A DNA stretch of 64,000 nt from Hydra vulgaris (lineage: Eukaryota; Cnidaria; Hydrozoa; Anthoathecata; Hydridae): contig NC_088931.1 of the NCBI RefSeq assembly GCF_038396675.1, forward strand, positions 74,309,501 through 74,373,500, written 5' to 3'. Below the pieces are notes generated by a model. It was not told where the DNA came from. It saw nothing but the letters and a program-made list of their open reading frames with translations, and ran no database searches. This document shows positions 26,757 to 37,629 of this stretch, piece after piece. A program made the position numbers and the translations under genes. Every line of letters starts with the position of its first letter. Positions within the stretch are counted from its first letter, which is position 1.

Positions 26757-27209
26757 TATATGAAACTGGTGTTAGTTAACTTAAATAAAAATTTTGGGTT
26801 TAATCCTAAACTTCCTTTTTTTTTTTTTTTTTTTTGTTCATTTAACAATATTCTCTAGTACAAATGTCGTTGGTACATAATATATAAAGAACACGGAAAC
26901 TCGAAGAGGATCATAAGATCCTGTCACCGAGAACCGTTTAACAATACAAAAATTATAAACCAATTATTTCAAAAAATATAAAACAAAAAGTAAATACCGT
27001 TTAAGATAACCTTCATACAAATAAAATAACCTCAATTATAAAACACCGTTTAACTAAACAATAAAAAAATAAAATCAAATATTTGAAATTAGTAAATACT
27101 GTTTTTATGAAAACCGTCATACAAATAAAATACCGATTAAAAAAACAATAAAAAAAAAAAACAAATATTTTAAATTACATTTAGAAGCATTTATAAAAGA
27201 GAAACGAGA

Positions 27210-30200
27210 TCAGAAGAACTCGAAAACATTTTCTATTGAGAAAATAACTTTTTTCAGTTTGTTTTTGAAAGAAGAAAAATTCCAACTTTGGGAAAAATCA
27301 AAATTTTTTAAAACTATTTGGTTCCACAAATAAGCTCCGCGATAAGATATAAGAGACCTTCCAAAATTTGTATGCGAATAATGTTGATAAATAAAATTGT
27401 CATTTCTTAGATTATATTTGTTTTTGGGCTTTATTGCATATAAATTTTGAAAAGGTATTGGAGCTAAGTTTATCTTATATTTAAATATAAAGCAAAGAGT
27501 GTTAAAAACATTTACTTGGTATGTATTAAGAATACTCATTTTGAATAAAAGTGGTTTTGCATGAGTAAAACGATCTTTAAAATTTATTAGTCGTGCTAGA
27601 TGCTTCTGTTGCCGATAAAGAGGATCTAATTGACATTTTTTAGCACTGCCCCATGCGATATTTGAATAAATTAGATGGCATTGAATAAGTGAGTAATAAA
27701 GTTGAATTAATGCGTGTCTATTTACAAAACTTCTCGCTTTATATAGTACTCCAATATTTTTTGAAACTTTGTTGCGCAAGGTTTCAATATAATTTTTACA
27801 CGTAAGGTTTTCATCAATAAAAAAACCAAGAAAAAGTATAACTTTTGATTGTTTTATTTGAATATTATCTATATATATTTGAGGCATATCATTTGGCAAA
27901 AGATATTTTTTGGATTTTGGATGAAATAGAGTCCATTTAGTTTTTTCTACGTTAATTGATAACTTATTAGACTTAAACGATTTTGAAATATTAATTAGCT
28001 CTATGTTCATGTCATTAAATAGTGTTATGATATTATTGCTAGACAAAAAAAAGTTTGTGTCATCAGCAAACATTACTGTTTTTAAATTTGAGGCATTATA
28101 AAGATCATTGATATAAATGAGAAAAAGAAGTGGTCCTAGTATAGACCCTTGGGGTACACCACATGTTATATCTAGTAAATTTGTTGTAGAGGATACATCA
28201 ATTTGCACATACTGTTTACGATTGCTTAAATAGCTTTTAAATAATTTTAGAAAATTACCACAGATTCCATAATTTTCTAGTTTTTTAATAAGAATCTCAT
28301 AATTTATCGTATCGAAGGCTTTTGATAGATCTATGAACACTGCAAGAGTAAATTGTGATTTTTCAAACGAATCTGCAATATTTCTAGTCAGATGAAGCAC
28401 TGCGTGTTCAGTGGAATTATGTTTTTTAAACCCATACTGGGTTGTACTTAGTATTTTATTTTTAGAAAGATGATCATAAATTTTATTGTAAAGGATCCTT
28501 TCATAAATATTTGAAAAACCAGAAAGTACAGAAATCGGACGATAATTAGTTATATTTGATAATCCCCCCCCCCTCCTTTAAATATTGGTGTAACTTTGGC
28601 TATCTTTAGTTGATCAGGAAATATACCTTGTTTAATTGAACAACTAAAGACCTGAAAGTGTATAGTTTTTATGATCTCGTAAGAACTGATTATAACGTTA
28701 CCATTTATTTGATCTGGGCCTATCGATTTATTGATTTTTAGCATTTTGTAAGCACATTCAAACTCTTTAATCGAAAGTTCAAAGTTATTAAGTATAGAAA
28801 TTATCGGAAGATTAAGATCATTAATTGTGTTAGTTATAATTGGAATATTATTTTCTAAATTTGGACCAATTGTTACAAAAAAATTATTTATTTGATTTGC
28901 TATATCTTTAGGATTATATAAGAAATCATCATTGTTTTTAATAAATTTTGGTAAGTTGCATGTTTTAATTTTTTGATTGCCAGTAATTTCATTTAAAATT
29001 TGCCATGTGCGTTAGCATTATTCTTAAACTTCTGTAATAAGTTTGAATAGTATTTTTTTTTAAGTTTTTTTTTTTGACTTTCAAAAAGCTTTATATAATT
29101 TTTATAAATTTCCTTATTTTTATCTGTTTTTAAATACTTTATATACAATTTTTGTTTAACTTTGGAATATTTCCTGAGTTCTTTAGTAATCCATGGTGAT
29201 TTTAAGCTTTTTTTGTTTAAGTTAACTTTGTATTGTGGAAAGTTTGCATCATAAACTTCATAGAATGTTCTAAAGAATGAGTTATAAACCACATTTGCTT
29301 CCGACGAAAAATTTATATGTTTCCAATGTAGTAATGATAGTTGTTCATTAAATGATGCAATATTTACTTCACTGAAACATCTTTTTAGGATAGCTTGTTT
29401 TTTTATTTGTAATTGTTTAATATCAGTATTTATTGAAAAGAAGATAGGAAAATGATCTGAAACATCATTTTTAATTAACCCTTTTTTAAGAGATTCATTA
29501 AAAGTGTCTGTTGTCATAATATTATCTATTAAAGATACTGACTTGAAAGTTACTCTTGTTGGTTTATTAATAAGCGGAATTGCACCGTTTTCAAATAAAT
29601 CATTATAAAAACTATTAATTTTGGAATTTACGTGATATTTTAATGCGTCTTAATTTATGTCACCGATAATGTAATTTAATTTCTTTTCTATTGTACATTT
29701 TGTTATAATATCAGTAATTAAAAAGGACTTGAAACTATTTATTTTACCAGATGGTGGGCGATAACAGCAACTTAAAAGTATATTTTTAGTTTTTTTGGCT
29801 AAAATTTCAATTGTTAAAACCTCTTTCTCGGCATCAGAAATACTCATGTCAGGCCTATTTATAAACCGCATTCCTTCACTTACATAAAAAAGTACTCCAC
29901 CGCCTTGTTTTTTTGTTTTACGTGCTAAAAAAACAGGAATAAAACCTGGCAGGTGAAGATTCGAGTTAGATACAGCCTCGTCAGAACTGCACCAAGTTTC
30001 TGTTAGGCATATAACGTTAAAAATATTTAAAGTTTCCTCAATATTATTCTTAAAATTTTCAAAATTCTTTTTTAAACTCCTTATGTTAAAATGTATCACA
30101 TTTAAGCGATCTCGCTCAAGAAATTCTTCTAGTTCATTGTTGTAAAAATAAAAACAATTGTTTAACGAAGCACCTGCTTTACTAAAATAAATTGAATCAG

Positions 30201-30270
30201 TTTCATTGTTTATTGTTTGAAAAAAGTCAAAAGAATTATACTCAAAATTATTTGCATGTTTTGAATCCAT
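27210..30270 (-). pseudogene. LINE ORF2, endonuclease-reverse transcriptase
   Basis: The N-terminal AP-type endonuclease (from MDSKHANNFEYNSF at 30270) shows VIHFNIRSLKKNF, CLTETWC, CCYRPP, NYIIGDIN and SDHFPIFF. One in-frame TAA directly after GDIN (about 29651) interrupts it. A linker follows with WITKELRKYSKVKQKL and a one-base loss near 29010. The RT domain starts KINKSIGPDQINGN, is frameshifted at a G-run (28561-28575), and continues ITNYRPISVLSGFSNIYE, QYGFKKHNSTEHAVLH, FIDLSKAFDTI, GVPQGSILGPLLF and VMFADDTNFFL with both catalytic Asp residues. The C-terminus runs cleanly to 27210 with RGAYLWNQIVL. Three lesions in about 1,000 codons indicate a young copy. Confidence 0.9.
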
Positions 30271-30435
30271 TTTTTAGTTTTTAAATATAGAAATAAAAGA
30301 ATTTCGGTAAGAATTTAAGCTTAAGATAAATGTAAATGTTACATTCATTTAAAAATATAAAGTTAATAATTTGAAGAATAAAAAAATTTAAAAATATCCC
30401 ATAAAATAATAAGTATAAAAAAATAAAAAATTAAT

Positions 30436-31263
30436 TTATACTTGGCGATTTTTTGCGTCAATTTTCTTTTCTGCCCATTCACGAATGATAAGTTTGTCGT
30501 AGGAGATAAACGCATACTTTCCTTGTTTTCTTTCTCTTAACATTTTATCTCTTAAATCTTTTCGTATTTGAACAGTTTCGTAACAGAAATACTCGTTGAT
30601 ATAAATGTTCATTCCTTTAAGTCTTACAGATCTCTTCATTATATCAATCTTATCTTTATAATTTAGGAGTTTTAAAATTATCGTTCTGCTATTTTTAGCA
30701 TCTCTTGGTCCGGTTCTATGTGCTCTTTCAATTTTAACATTTTTGATTTCAAGCGTCTCCTCAAATAGTTTTAAAACTTTTAACTCACTTTCTTCCCAGC
30801 TTTCGTGTTCACTTTCTTTTATTCCAGTTACCCTTACGTTATTTCTTCTCGATCGATCTTCCCTTAACTTGTTGTTTATTTTATTTACAGCGCTTGTATC
30901 TTTCATCTGACTACTTACTTTCTTTGTTTGCTCTTTTACTTTTTCAAATTTTGATGCGACTATTTCATCGTTTACATGAATAAACTTTTTAATATCATTT
31001 AACTCGTTTTCTAAGGACGATATCTTTTGATTAGATAGCTCCAAAGCTTTTGTTATATTAACAATTTTTGTTGAACTGTTAATAACGTCTGTCTCAAGTT
31101 TATTAAATCTTTCGGTAATAATTTTTAAATTAGCAGTCGTAATTGCAGTAAAACTTTTTTCCAATTCTTTTAATAGCTTATGACTTTCTTCAACTGTTGT
31201 GATTTTTTGTTTTTCCAAAAGTAAGTTAATTAATTGTTCTATATTTTCCATTGTAAGATCCAT
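30436..31263 (-). CDS. LINE ORF1 protein, L1-type RNA-binding
   Basis: An intact 275-codon frame. Residues about 30-125 are Leu/Ile/Lys/Glu-rich and read as a coiled coil that would drive oligomerisation. Residues about 135-210 (RRNNVRVTGIKESEHESWEE ... ERAHRTGPRD ... RTIILKLLNYKDK) match the RRM-like domain of L1 ORF1 proteins, and the remainder, with RKDLRDKMLRERKQGKYAF, matches the C-terminal domain. It is expected to bind the element's RNA. The start MDLTMENIEQ is the first Met after stops upstream. Separated from ORF2 by about 165 bp. Confidence 0.85.
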   Translation of the reverse strand: MDLTMENIEQLINLLLEKQKITTVEESHKLLKELEKSFTAITTANLKIITERFNKLETDVINSSTKIVNITKALELSNQKISSLENELNDIKKFIHVNDEIVASKFEKVKEQTKKVSSQMKDTSAVNKINNKLREDRSRRNNVRVTGIKESEHESWEESELKVLKLFEETLEIKNVKIERAHRTGPRDAKNSRTIILKLLNYKDKIDIMKRSVRLKGMNIYINEYFCYETVQIRKDLRDKMLRERKQGKYAFISYDKLIIREWAEKKIDAKNRQV

Positions 31264-31330
31264 TTTTAAATTTATTTATTTATTTTTTATAAATTTTTTC
31301 TATTTATTTGCAAGAAGATAAAACCAACTA

Positions 31331-32400
31331 CTAACAAAGTTGTGAGTGAGAAGCAGAGTTTATAGGAGGCTAATCACTATGTGAAGGCGTGTTGAAAACG
31401 AAAAGTGTGTATGTTTAATATTTTATTTATAATTCATCAAAAAAATAACAAGCATCTAATATGAAATTAAGAAAAATCAACTCCTAGATCAATAATATAG
31501 TGAAGTATTTAATTTTAATTTACTTCATGGAGTTGCTGTTACTCAGAACACAAATCCATTTTTTAATGGAATTGTTTGCCAATTCAAACGGAGGAGGAAC
31601 TGGTTTTCTGGGAACATAAACTTCAAGATAGAGATAACTTAAAATATGTAGCACATAGTTTGCAAATTAGTTAAACTTAAGTTATATTTCATAACAAAGT
31701 CTAAGCTTTTATAAGTTATTAAACTTAACTGGAGTATTAAAAATATTGGAGTATTAAAAACATATGATAAGTGATGTTATAGGGAGGCTGGCCATCATAG
31801 CACTTGTCATACAACCTATGTCAAAAAGGGAAAAAGTCTCTAACTGCTCTTACATCCTGCCAGGTTGTAATTGATAACGTTTTGACAATATTGGTCAATA
31901 TCGACGGTACAATATTGGCCAATATTAACTTAACAATATTGGCGTAATATTGTACCGCCAATATTGGCAAAATGTTCACATTGCAATATTAGCACGGTGT
32001 AGTTTGTTCTATCTAAATGTAGACAGAACAACCACAGTTTTCTGACCCCAATTTTACAAAATATCTTCAAGAAAAAACTGTTATGTTATCTTAAAAATAG
32101 CAACCTTTTTAAAAGTTTAGTGAGGATCTGAATATAGTAAAAATTGCATACAAATAAGTTTAAACAATGTTGTACTCGTGAATATGATTCATCAGCCTAT
32201 TTTAAACAGACAAAAGCCGTACCAAAATTTGGCACAGAAAATAAAGTTATTGTAATAAAAGAATTTTTCCTTAAAAAAAATAGTAGTTTTCAGTTTTCCA
32301 ATACATTATTTTGATACTTTTTCAAAAAATCTCACTTTGTAAGTTTAATATATAAGTTATTATTAGAATGTTATTATGTTTATTCTAATTACTAGTATAA
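31331..32400. other. Non-coding stretch with AATATTGG hairpin cluster
   Basis: No gene seen. At about 31880-31990 the motif CAATATTGGC occurs six or so times in both orientations. The segment near 31906-31955 can fold as GTACAATATTGG...CAATATTGG...AATATTGTAC. Confidence 0.6.
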
Positions 32401-32406
32401 TGGTTT

Positions 32407-32555
32407 CTTGTAATTAGAAACATTCAATATGGTAGACACCATTCAGTTTTGCGTACAAGCTTTTTTTCAAGATGAGCTGCAAATATTGGATGTTCAATTC
32501 TTATTTCGTTAACAGCATTCTTAAGACTTTCTTCTGTCTTTGCATACATTACCTA
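32407..32555 (-). pseudogene. Short exon-like relic, possibly MULE-type
   Basis: After an acceptor-like TTATAG the minus strand reads VMYAKTEESLKNAVNEIR and KTEWCLPY before a stop. The pattern (YA-x-TE-x-x-L ... W-x-x-x) is reminiscent of the end of MULE-type transposases but is too short for certainty. No companion exon was found. Confidence 0.25.
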
Positions 32556-33199
32556 TAACATAAAAGTAACAGAATACAGTTTTTACACTAAAGAAAATAA
32601 AATAACAAGTTAAGTCTTTATTAAAGTTATTATGGTTAATATTATTACTTTAATTGGTCTGGATGTCAGGCTTTACATGATCGAAAACTATTTATTATAG
32701 TAATAACAATATGAGTTTTTTGAAAATATGAATTTTCAAAACATTAATGTCTCCAATAAATACGAAAATAAAAATTAAAACAATAATAATGATATTAATA
32801 ATAATTTAAAATTGAAAAGATTTTGAGGTTCAAAAAGTAATAAAATTTGAAATTCGAAAAGTTATAAAAATTCTAAAATTATTAAGAATTAAACTTTTAA
32901 AAGTTCAAAATTCCGAAAAAAGAGGTGAAAAAAAAAAAAAAAAATAACAAAACTTCTTATAGTTCTAGCGTGCATAGCAAATCAGTTTCTAAATTATATG
33001 GATTTATAAAAATCGTTAATAAATTGCTTATGGAAACTTTTAATTGTTGTTAAATCGTTATAAAAGATCTTTATTAAAGTTATTATGGTTAATATTACTA
33101 CTTAAATCAGTCATAAAAAGAATAGTCTGGAAACGCAGGCCGTTTCTAACAGTTTTTATTGTTCAAGTTGAAAATCGGGTGGTCCGCAGGAATAAGGTG

Positions 33200-34318
33200 C
33201 AAAATAAACTAAATGATGGCCGAACGTTCAGAAGATTTAATTAATATCGAGCACATTGTCGAGTTAAATCAAGATGAGCTTGATGCTTTGCAGTTATTGA
33301 CCAGGATTTGTTACGTGATGTTGTTGAAAAACAACATGATTCGCATACATTACCAACAACATTTTTGTGTCAATTTTGTAATAAAATATGTTTGAGCTCT
33401 AGGGGTCTCACTCGTCACTCTAATAGCAAACATTCAGATGCTTTATTAGCTCGTTCAGAAGTTTTACAGAAAAATTTAAAATACCGAAAATTTAAAGTAC
33501 CAAAAATTTAAAATACCAAAAATTTAAAATACAGAAAAATTTAAAATACCAGAAGAAATACTTGGTCTCAAAAATTTTGAAATATATTTAGAAAGAAGTG
33601 TTGCAAAGCTTTCATCGGATAACTGCTTTGAATCTATACAAAATCTTTTTAAAAACTATGCGATTAATTTCGATATAGCTAACACAGCATATCAGTTCAT
33701 TAAACCAGTTTTATCTTTATTTCGAGGAAATGCTGAAAATATTTATCCAGATTTCTACAAATGTATCTTTGACAACATTGATTCTATTTTTATAGGATTA
33801 AATACAGTGTTCTGCATTACTTGGATTTGATGTATGTAACCATGTATTGTCGCATCTTTCTGGTCAATCAGTTCTAAGTGATGCAATTTTATCTGAAAAA
33901 GCTTGTGTACTTTCAAATAGAGATCAATCTGTTATTGCCTATCTAAGTGGGTATGTTTTTAGCACATTATATCGTCGCATCAGGTTTTCAGGTATTTATA
34001 AGGAAGAATACTACCAACAGTTTATGTCTATTTTACTTGCTGCCCAATATCAAGGAAGTGATGATTTGCCTGAGCATAAACTTGTGAACACACGTAATAG
34101 ATCAGGCTTATGGAAAATGAAAATTGAGGCGATATGCATTTTTATTACTGCTAAAACAACCTTTATAAATATGGTTAGTAAGTCTATCAATAAAATTGAC
34201 AGTAAAGAAATTGTACTATCACTTCTCAAAGACATAAATATTTTATCAAATTTTTCAAAGATCAAAAGTAAAACTGATGTTGTAATCTTATATATAACCT
34301 ATACTTGACTACTGAAGA
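33200..34318 (+). pseudogene. Zinc-finger transposon protein relic
   Basis: Plus-strand remains of one protein in shifting frames. The N-terminus reads NIEHIVELNQDELDALQL (33240-33300), then a single C2H2 finger FLCQFCNKICLSSRGLTRH with KHSD (33355-33430). After a short tandem repeat and degraded sequence comes a 153-codon frame (33847-34308) with ACVLSNRDQSVIAYLSGYVF and YYQQFMSILLAAQYQGSDD. I recognise this only as an uncharacterised transposon-type protein in cnidarians; the YLSGYVF block may correspond to the YIAGY-type block of P-element-like proteins, but that is a guess. The frame ends inside a perfect foldback at 34283-34348, so its C-terminus may be artificial. Confidence 0.45.
33472..33556. 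repeat. Short tandem repeat, about 16-bp unit
   Basis: Five tandem units of AAAATTTAAAATACC with minor changes inside the zinc-finger protein relic, disrupting its frame. Confidence 0.85.
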
Positions 34319-34348
34319 GTAGTCAAGTATAGGTTATATATAAGATTA
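34283..34348. repeat. Perfect 31-bp foldback
   Basis: Arms 34283-34313 and 34318-34348 are perfectly complementary (TAATCTTATATATAACCT and so on) around a 4-base GAAG loop. The stop of the preceding reading frame lies inside the left arm. Confidence 0.95.
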
Positions 34349-35046
34349 ATTGCACATTTGACTATTAGATACACTTATCTGATCTTATTATCTCAATTTT
34401 TTAAACAGCTGTTTTCATAGCTACAAATGGCTAAAAACATTTTATGGCATCAGAATATTAATAATAGTTTTTCAATAGAATAGTTATTGTTTTTATGTCT
34501 TTCTAGTCCTAAAAAAACTTTTTATTTTATTTAAATTTTATTGTTTTGTTTTTTATTCTCGTGCCATTTTCTTTTAAGAAAATTTCAAAATTAATACTTT
34601 GCTGTCAATTAAAAGGGGGAATCAATTGTAAACTGGACTTGGAAACTGGAAAAAATCTATATAAAAACAATAATTTTTATTTAAGTAGATTGATCCTAAA
34701 GCATAATAAGAAAAAGCTAGCCTTCTTGATTTAATAAATTCAATTACTTAAAAAAATGAAAATTAGGCAGCGTTTCTAGTTGTTTGTAGAGTAGTGTTTG
34801 TATTTAGGGATTGAGGGGAGAAGGTAATCAAATTTGATGTAATTTATATAGGGTAAGTTCGAAAAGTTGTTGACAAGAGGGAGAAAAAAAGGTAAAAATT
34901 GCCATAAAACTGTTGACATAATTAATAGACAGCCCCTTAGGGAAAAAAAAAATTTTAAATTAAAAAAACACACCTCTGGGCAAGTTTTTCAACATCGGTT
35001 AGGAAGATGGCGTAAACTTCTTATTAAATGCTTTTCTGCTGTGATC
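34349..35046. other. No gene recognised
   Basis: AT-rich sequence with poly-A and poly-T runs. Nothing coding stands out on either strand. Confidence 0.5.
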
Positions 35047-36046
35047 ACAGGAGTCATCCGTAAATGATGTCAGTGCTTTTTCTCAATTTTTCGACTCCCC
35101 TCCCCCCTTTGTCAAACTGTCAATATTTGGCCAACCCCCCATTATAAATGATGTCAGTTTTTGTGTACACCCCACCCCCCCCATAAAAAAACAGTAAAAA
35201 TGCTTAAAAACCATTAATTTTTTTTCTGACCAAATTATACATTTATATAATAGTAGATCTCATCTCATCAAATTATATTATATAATAGTTGATATCTCAT
35301 TAAATAATCAACTAAGCAAATAGTATTATATATCTTTAATATAATCTTTCCATGGGTTGTTGAAGTGATCATTGATTGAAACAATAGGTAGTGATTGTTT
35401 TCCCTAATCTAAAAGGATATCGTACTCTTGAGGTAAAATCAAATTCGTTGCGTCAACTTTATTTTTATCTAACCATTCAGCAGTTTCCGAACTCTTCTGC
35501 AAGGCGATGACTGTCTGACGCCATGCAGCGGTACGAACTGGTTGGACCCTTTTGATTGGAGGGAGTGTTAAAGCAGAACAATGGATAGAAACGTGCTTTT
35601 TCAACATAGCTAGGCTAGACTGAATTGATGGAAAAAACGCATCATACGGAAGAATTGGAAATCCTTTTGCAGTATAGGGTTAGGGTTACCATTTGACTCA
35701 AATGGTAATATATTAATAAAACGATAGTAATTTTTGTTTTACGTTAGTAGTTGTAATTTATTTAATGTCCCTGGGAAACTTATTATAATAATCTATAATA
35801 TTATAATTATAAATAATTTAATAAAATATAATATCTAATTCCCCGCATTTAATTTAATTACCATTTAATAAATATAAATAAGGTATTTATTTTTTTAGTT
35901 TAAATCTGCTGATTAAAACTAAAAAAAAAACAATTTTAAATTGACATCATTTTGGTCTCAACACCCCCTCCTCATTGTCAATTATTGTCAAACTTTTCAG
36001 CACCCCCCTATATTTACTGACATCATTTAAGGATGACCCCACAGGC
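35047..36046. mobile_element. 1-kb element with GTCATCC-type inverted ends
   Basis: AGTCATCCGTAAATGATGTCAGT at the left is matched in inverted orientation at the right (ACTGACATCATTTAAGGATGAC, ending about 36038). Internal copies (AAATGATGTCAG near 35150, TGACATCATTTT near 35942) and C-runs flank both ends. The only open frame inside (35607-35404, minus, 67 codons) has no recognisable motif. Probably a non-autonomous DNA element. Confidence 0.6.
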
Positions 36047-36964
36047 AAATATTTCTCTGCTTTATTTTATTTATTTCTACGAGCATCTAAAAATAGTTCG
36101 GAGGCCTGTGAGGCTAAAGGTCCGCAGTCACCCTGGTATAACCATAAGTTTAGGGGGGACAAGCGATCTCCCATCAGAATTTCTTTTAACTAGTGTTTAT
36201 TATTTTGGTGAATTTTTTTTAACTGGTGTTAGCAAATTTGTAATTGTTACACCAATAAATATTTATTAATTTTTATATATAGTTTATTATTTATAATTTA
36301 TAGAAATTACTATTACTACTACTATTATTATAGGACACAATCTTGGTATGGTTTTAGAGCATTGCTTTATCATTTTCTACCATTAGGTTAGGTTTTATCA
36401 TTAGTTTAGTTTAGATATTTTTGGAAAACCTATTTTTATCTGAGGGTCTTTGGCTACAACCCCCCTTAAAATGGCCCAGACAATGTTAAAACAGGGCAAG
36501 ATTATTTTCCCCATCCCTAAACTATATAGTAGTTCTTTCATTTCTTGATAAATATATAAGTCTGTACACTAACATTTATTTTACACTTTAATTATCCATT
36601 TATTTTCACATTTTAATTATCTTAGATACCTATTCAAATCAGAACGGCCCTGTCTGCATGTATTTTTAAAAATCACGCACCAAAAATTAACAAAAAACTG
36701 AAAAAAATAAAACTTAATAAAACTGAAAAGTTGTATTAAGTATAACTATTATTGAAATATGTAATGATTATATTTGCAGGTCTACCTTGAGAAATTTCTG
36801 ACCCTGAAGAAAACGGATGGGCCTCCTTTGGCGGCTCCACTGAAAAAAACTAGGCAGTATATAATAGTTATACTTGCTATTGTTATTAAACTAAGAACTA
36901 AAACTAGAAATTTAATCAAATAAAAAGATATTAGAAATAAATTTATTAGTACTATAATAGCTAC
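36047..36964. other. No gene recognised
   Basis: AT-rich. A short stretch at 36780-36850 after TTTGCAG is open and G/C-richer, but too short to assign. Confidence 0.45.
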
Positions 36965-37148
36965 CCAACTAAATCGACTTTTAGTCGATTAGTAGAAAAT
37001 TTAGTCGATTAGTAGAATTCAGAAAATTTAGTCGATTAGTAGAAATTAGAAACTTTTAGTCGATTAGTAGAAAATCCTAAGTCGGTTAAATCGACTATTA
37101 CATTTTTCATAGTCGAATAATTTTGAATAGTCGACTTTTAGTTGATTT
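36965..37148. repeat. Tandem array of AGTCGATTAGTAGAA
   Basis: At least four units of TTTAGTCGATTAGTAGAAAA with spacers of varying length, decaying into AGTCGACTTTTAG and ATAGTCGA variants at the right. Confidence 0.85.
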
Positions 37149-37187
37149 AGTCGAAGTCCATAACAAAACTAATTATAAAATAACATT

Positions 37188-37260
37188 AGGGGGCATCCAT
37201 AAAGTATAAACGAAGTAAAACCACTTATTTAGGACCCCCCCCCCTTGTACGCACCTTTAA
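37188..37260. repeat. Transposon-end-like motif
   Basis: GGGGGCATCCATAAAGTATA followed by a C9 run resembles the terminal type (GGGGNCATCCATAAANTA) found at the ends of several invertebrate DNA elements. No inverted partner was located. Confidence 0.4.
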
Positions 37261-37629
37261 GCTTTTAATGACCGCTAGTTACAGATACAATTAACACTAT
37301 TTGCTCTGCACCCACATAATGTTCTTCAAATGCCATAAACACTGTAGTATAATCAGTTTTTATTTTTATATAAACTTATTTTTCTAGAAGACTTAATTTC
37401 TATATAATATTTAATATATCATGTAAAAGCAGGTTGCAGTGAAGATTAGGATTTGATATAGTAGCATAGTGACAAATTATGGGCTCCCAAAAATATTTAT
37501 GAAAAAAGGCTAAAAAAATCCACATGTTGCATTTACATGTAAATGTACGTACCCTACCTTTTCACTTTGCCAATAATGTGTTTTAATAATTTGTGGCTAT
37601 GAAAATAGCCGTTTTTAATTAGTGCCCTA

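Larger units (their letters stand above)
26816..31330 (-). mobile_element. Near-complete non-LTR retrotransposon, CR1-like
   Basis: Minus-strand LINE with two reading frames in the normal order (ORF1 31263-30436, ORF2 30270-27210). It ends in a 20-base A-tail, seen as T20 at 26816-26835. The 3' untranslated region carries a possible hairpin near 26895-26930 (GACAGGATCTTATGATCCTC) just before the tail. The 5' end is placed near 31330 by loss of coding sequence and a change in composition; I did not find a target duplication. Only a few lesions interrupt ORF2. Confidence 0.88.

Noticed and set aside
32614-33105. Direct repeats TCTTTATTAAAGTTATTATGG 448 bp apart, considered as LTRs
   Set aside because: Only about 40 bp long, no TG...CA ends, no primer-binding site and no retroviral-type coding between them.
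35090-35180. C-rich runs (CCCCTCCCCCC, CACCCCCCCC) considered as telomeric or G-quadruplex regulatory sites
   Set aside because: They occur at matching places inside the ends of the 35.05-36.04-kb element and are explained as part of its termini.
36965-37148. Array considered as CRISPR
   Set aside because: Spacers are not unique and of constant length; eukaryotic minisatellite with no cas genes.
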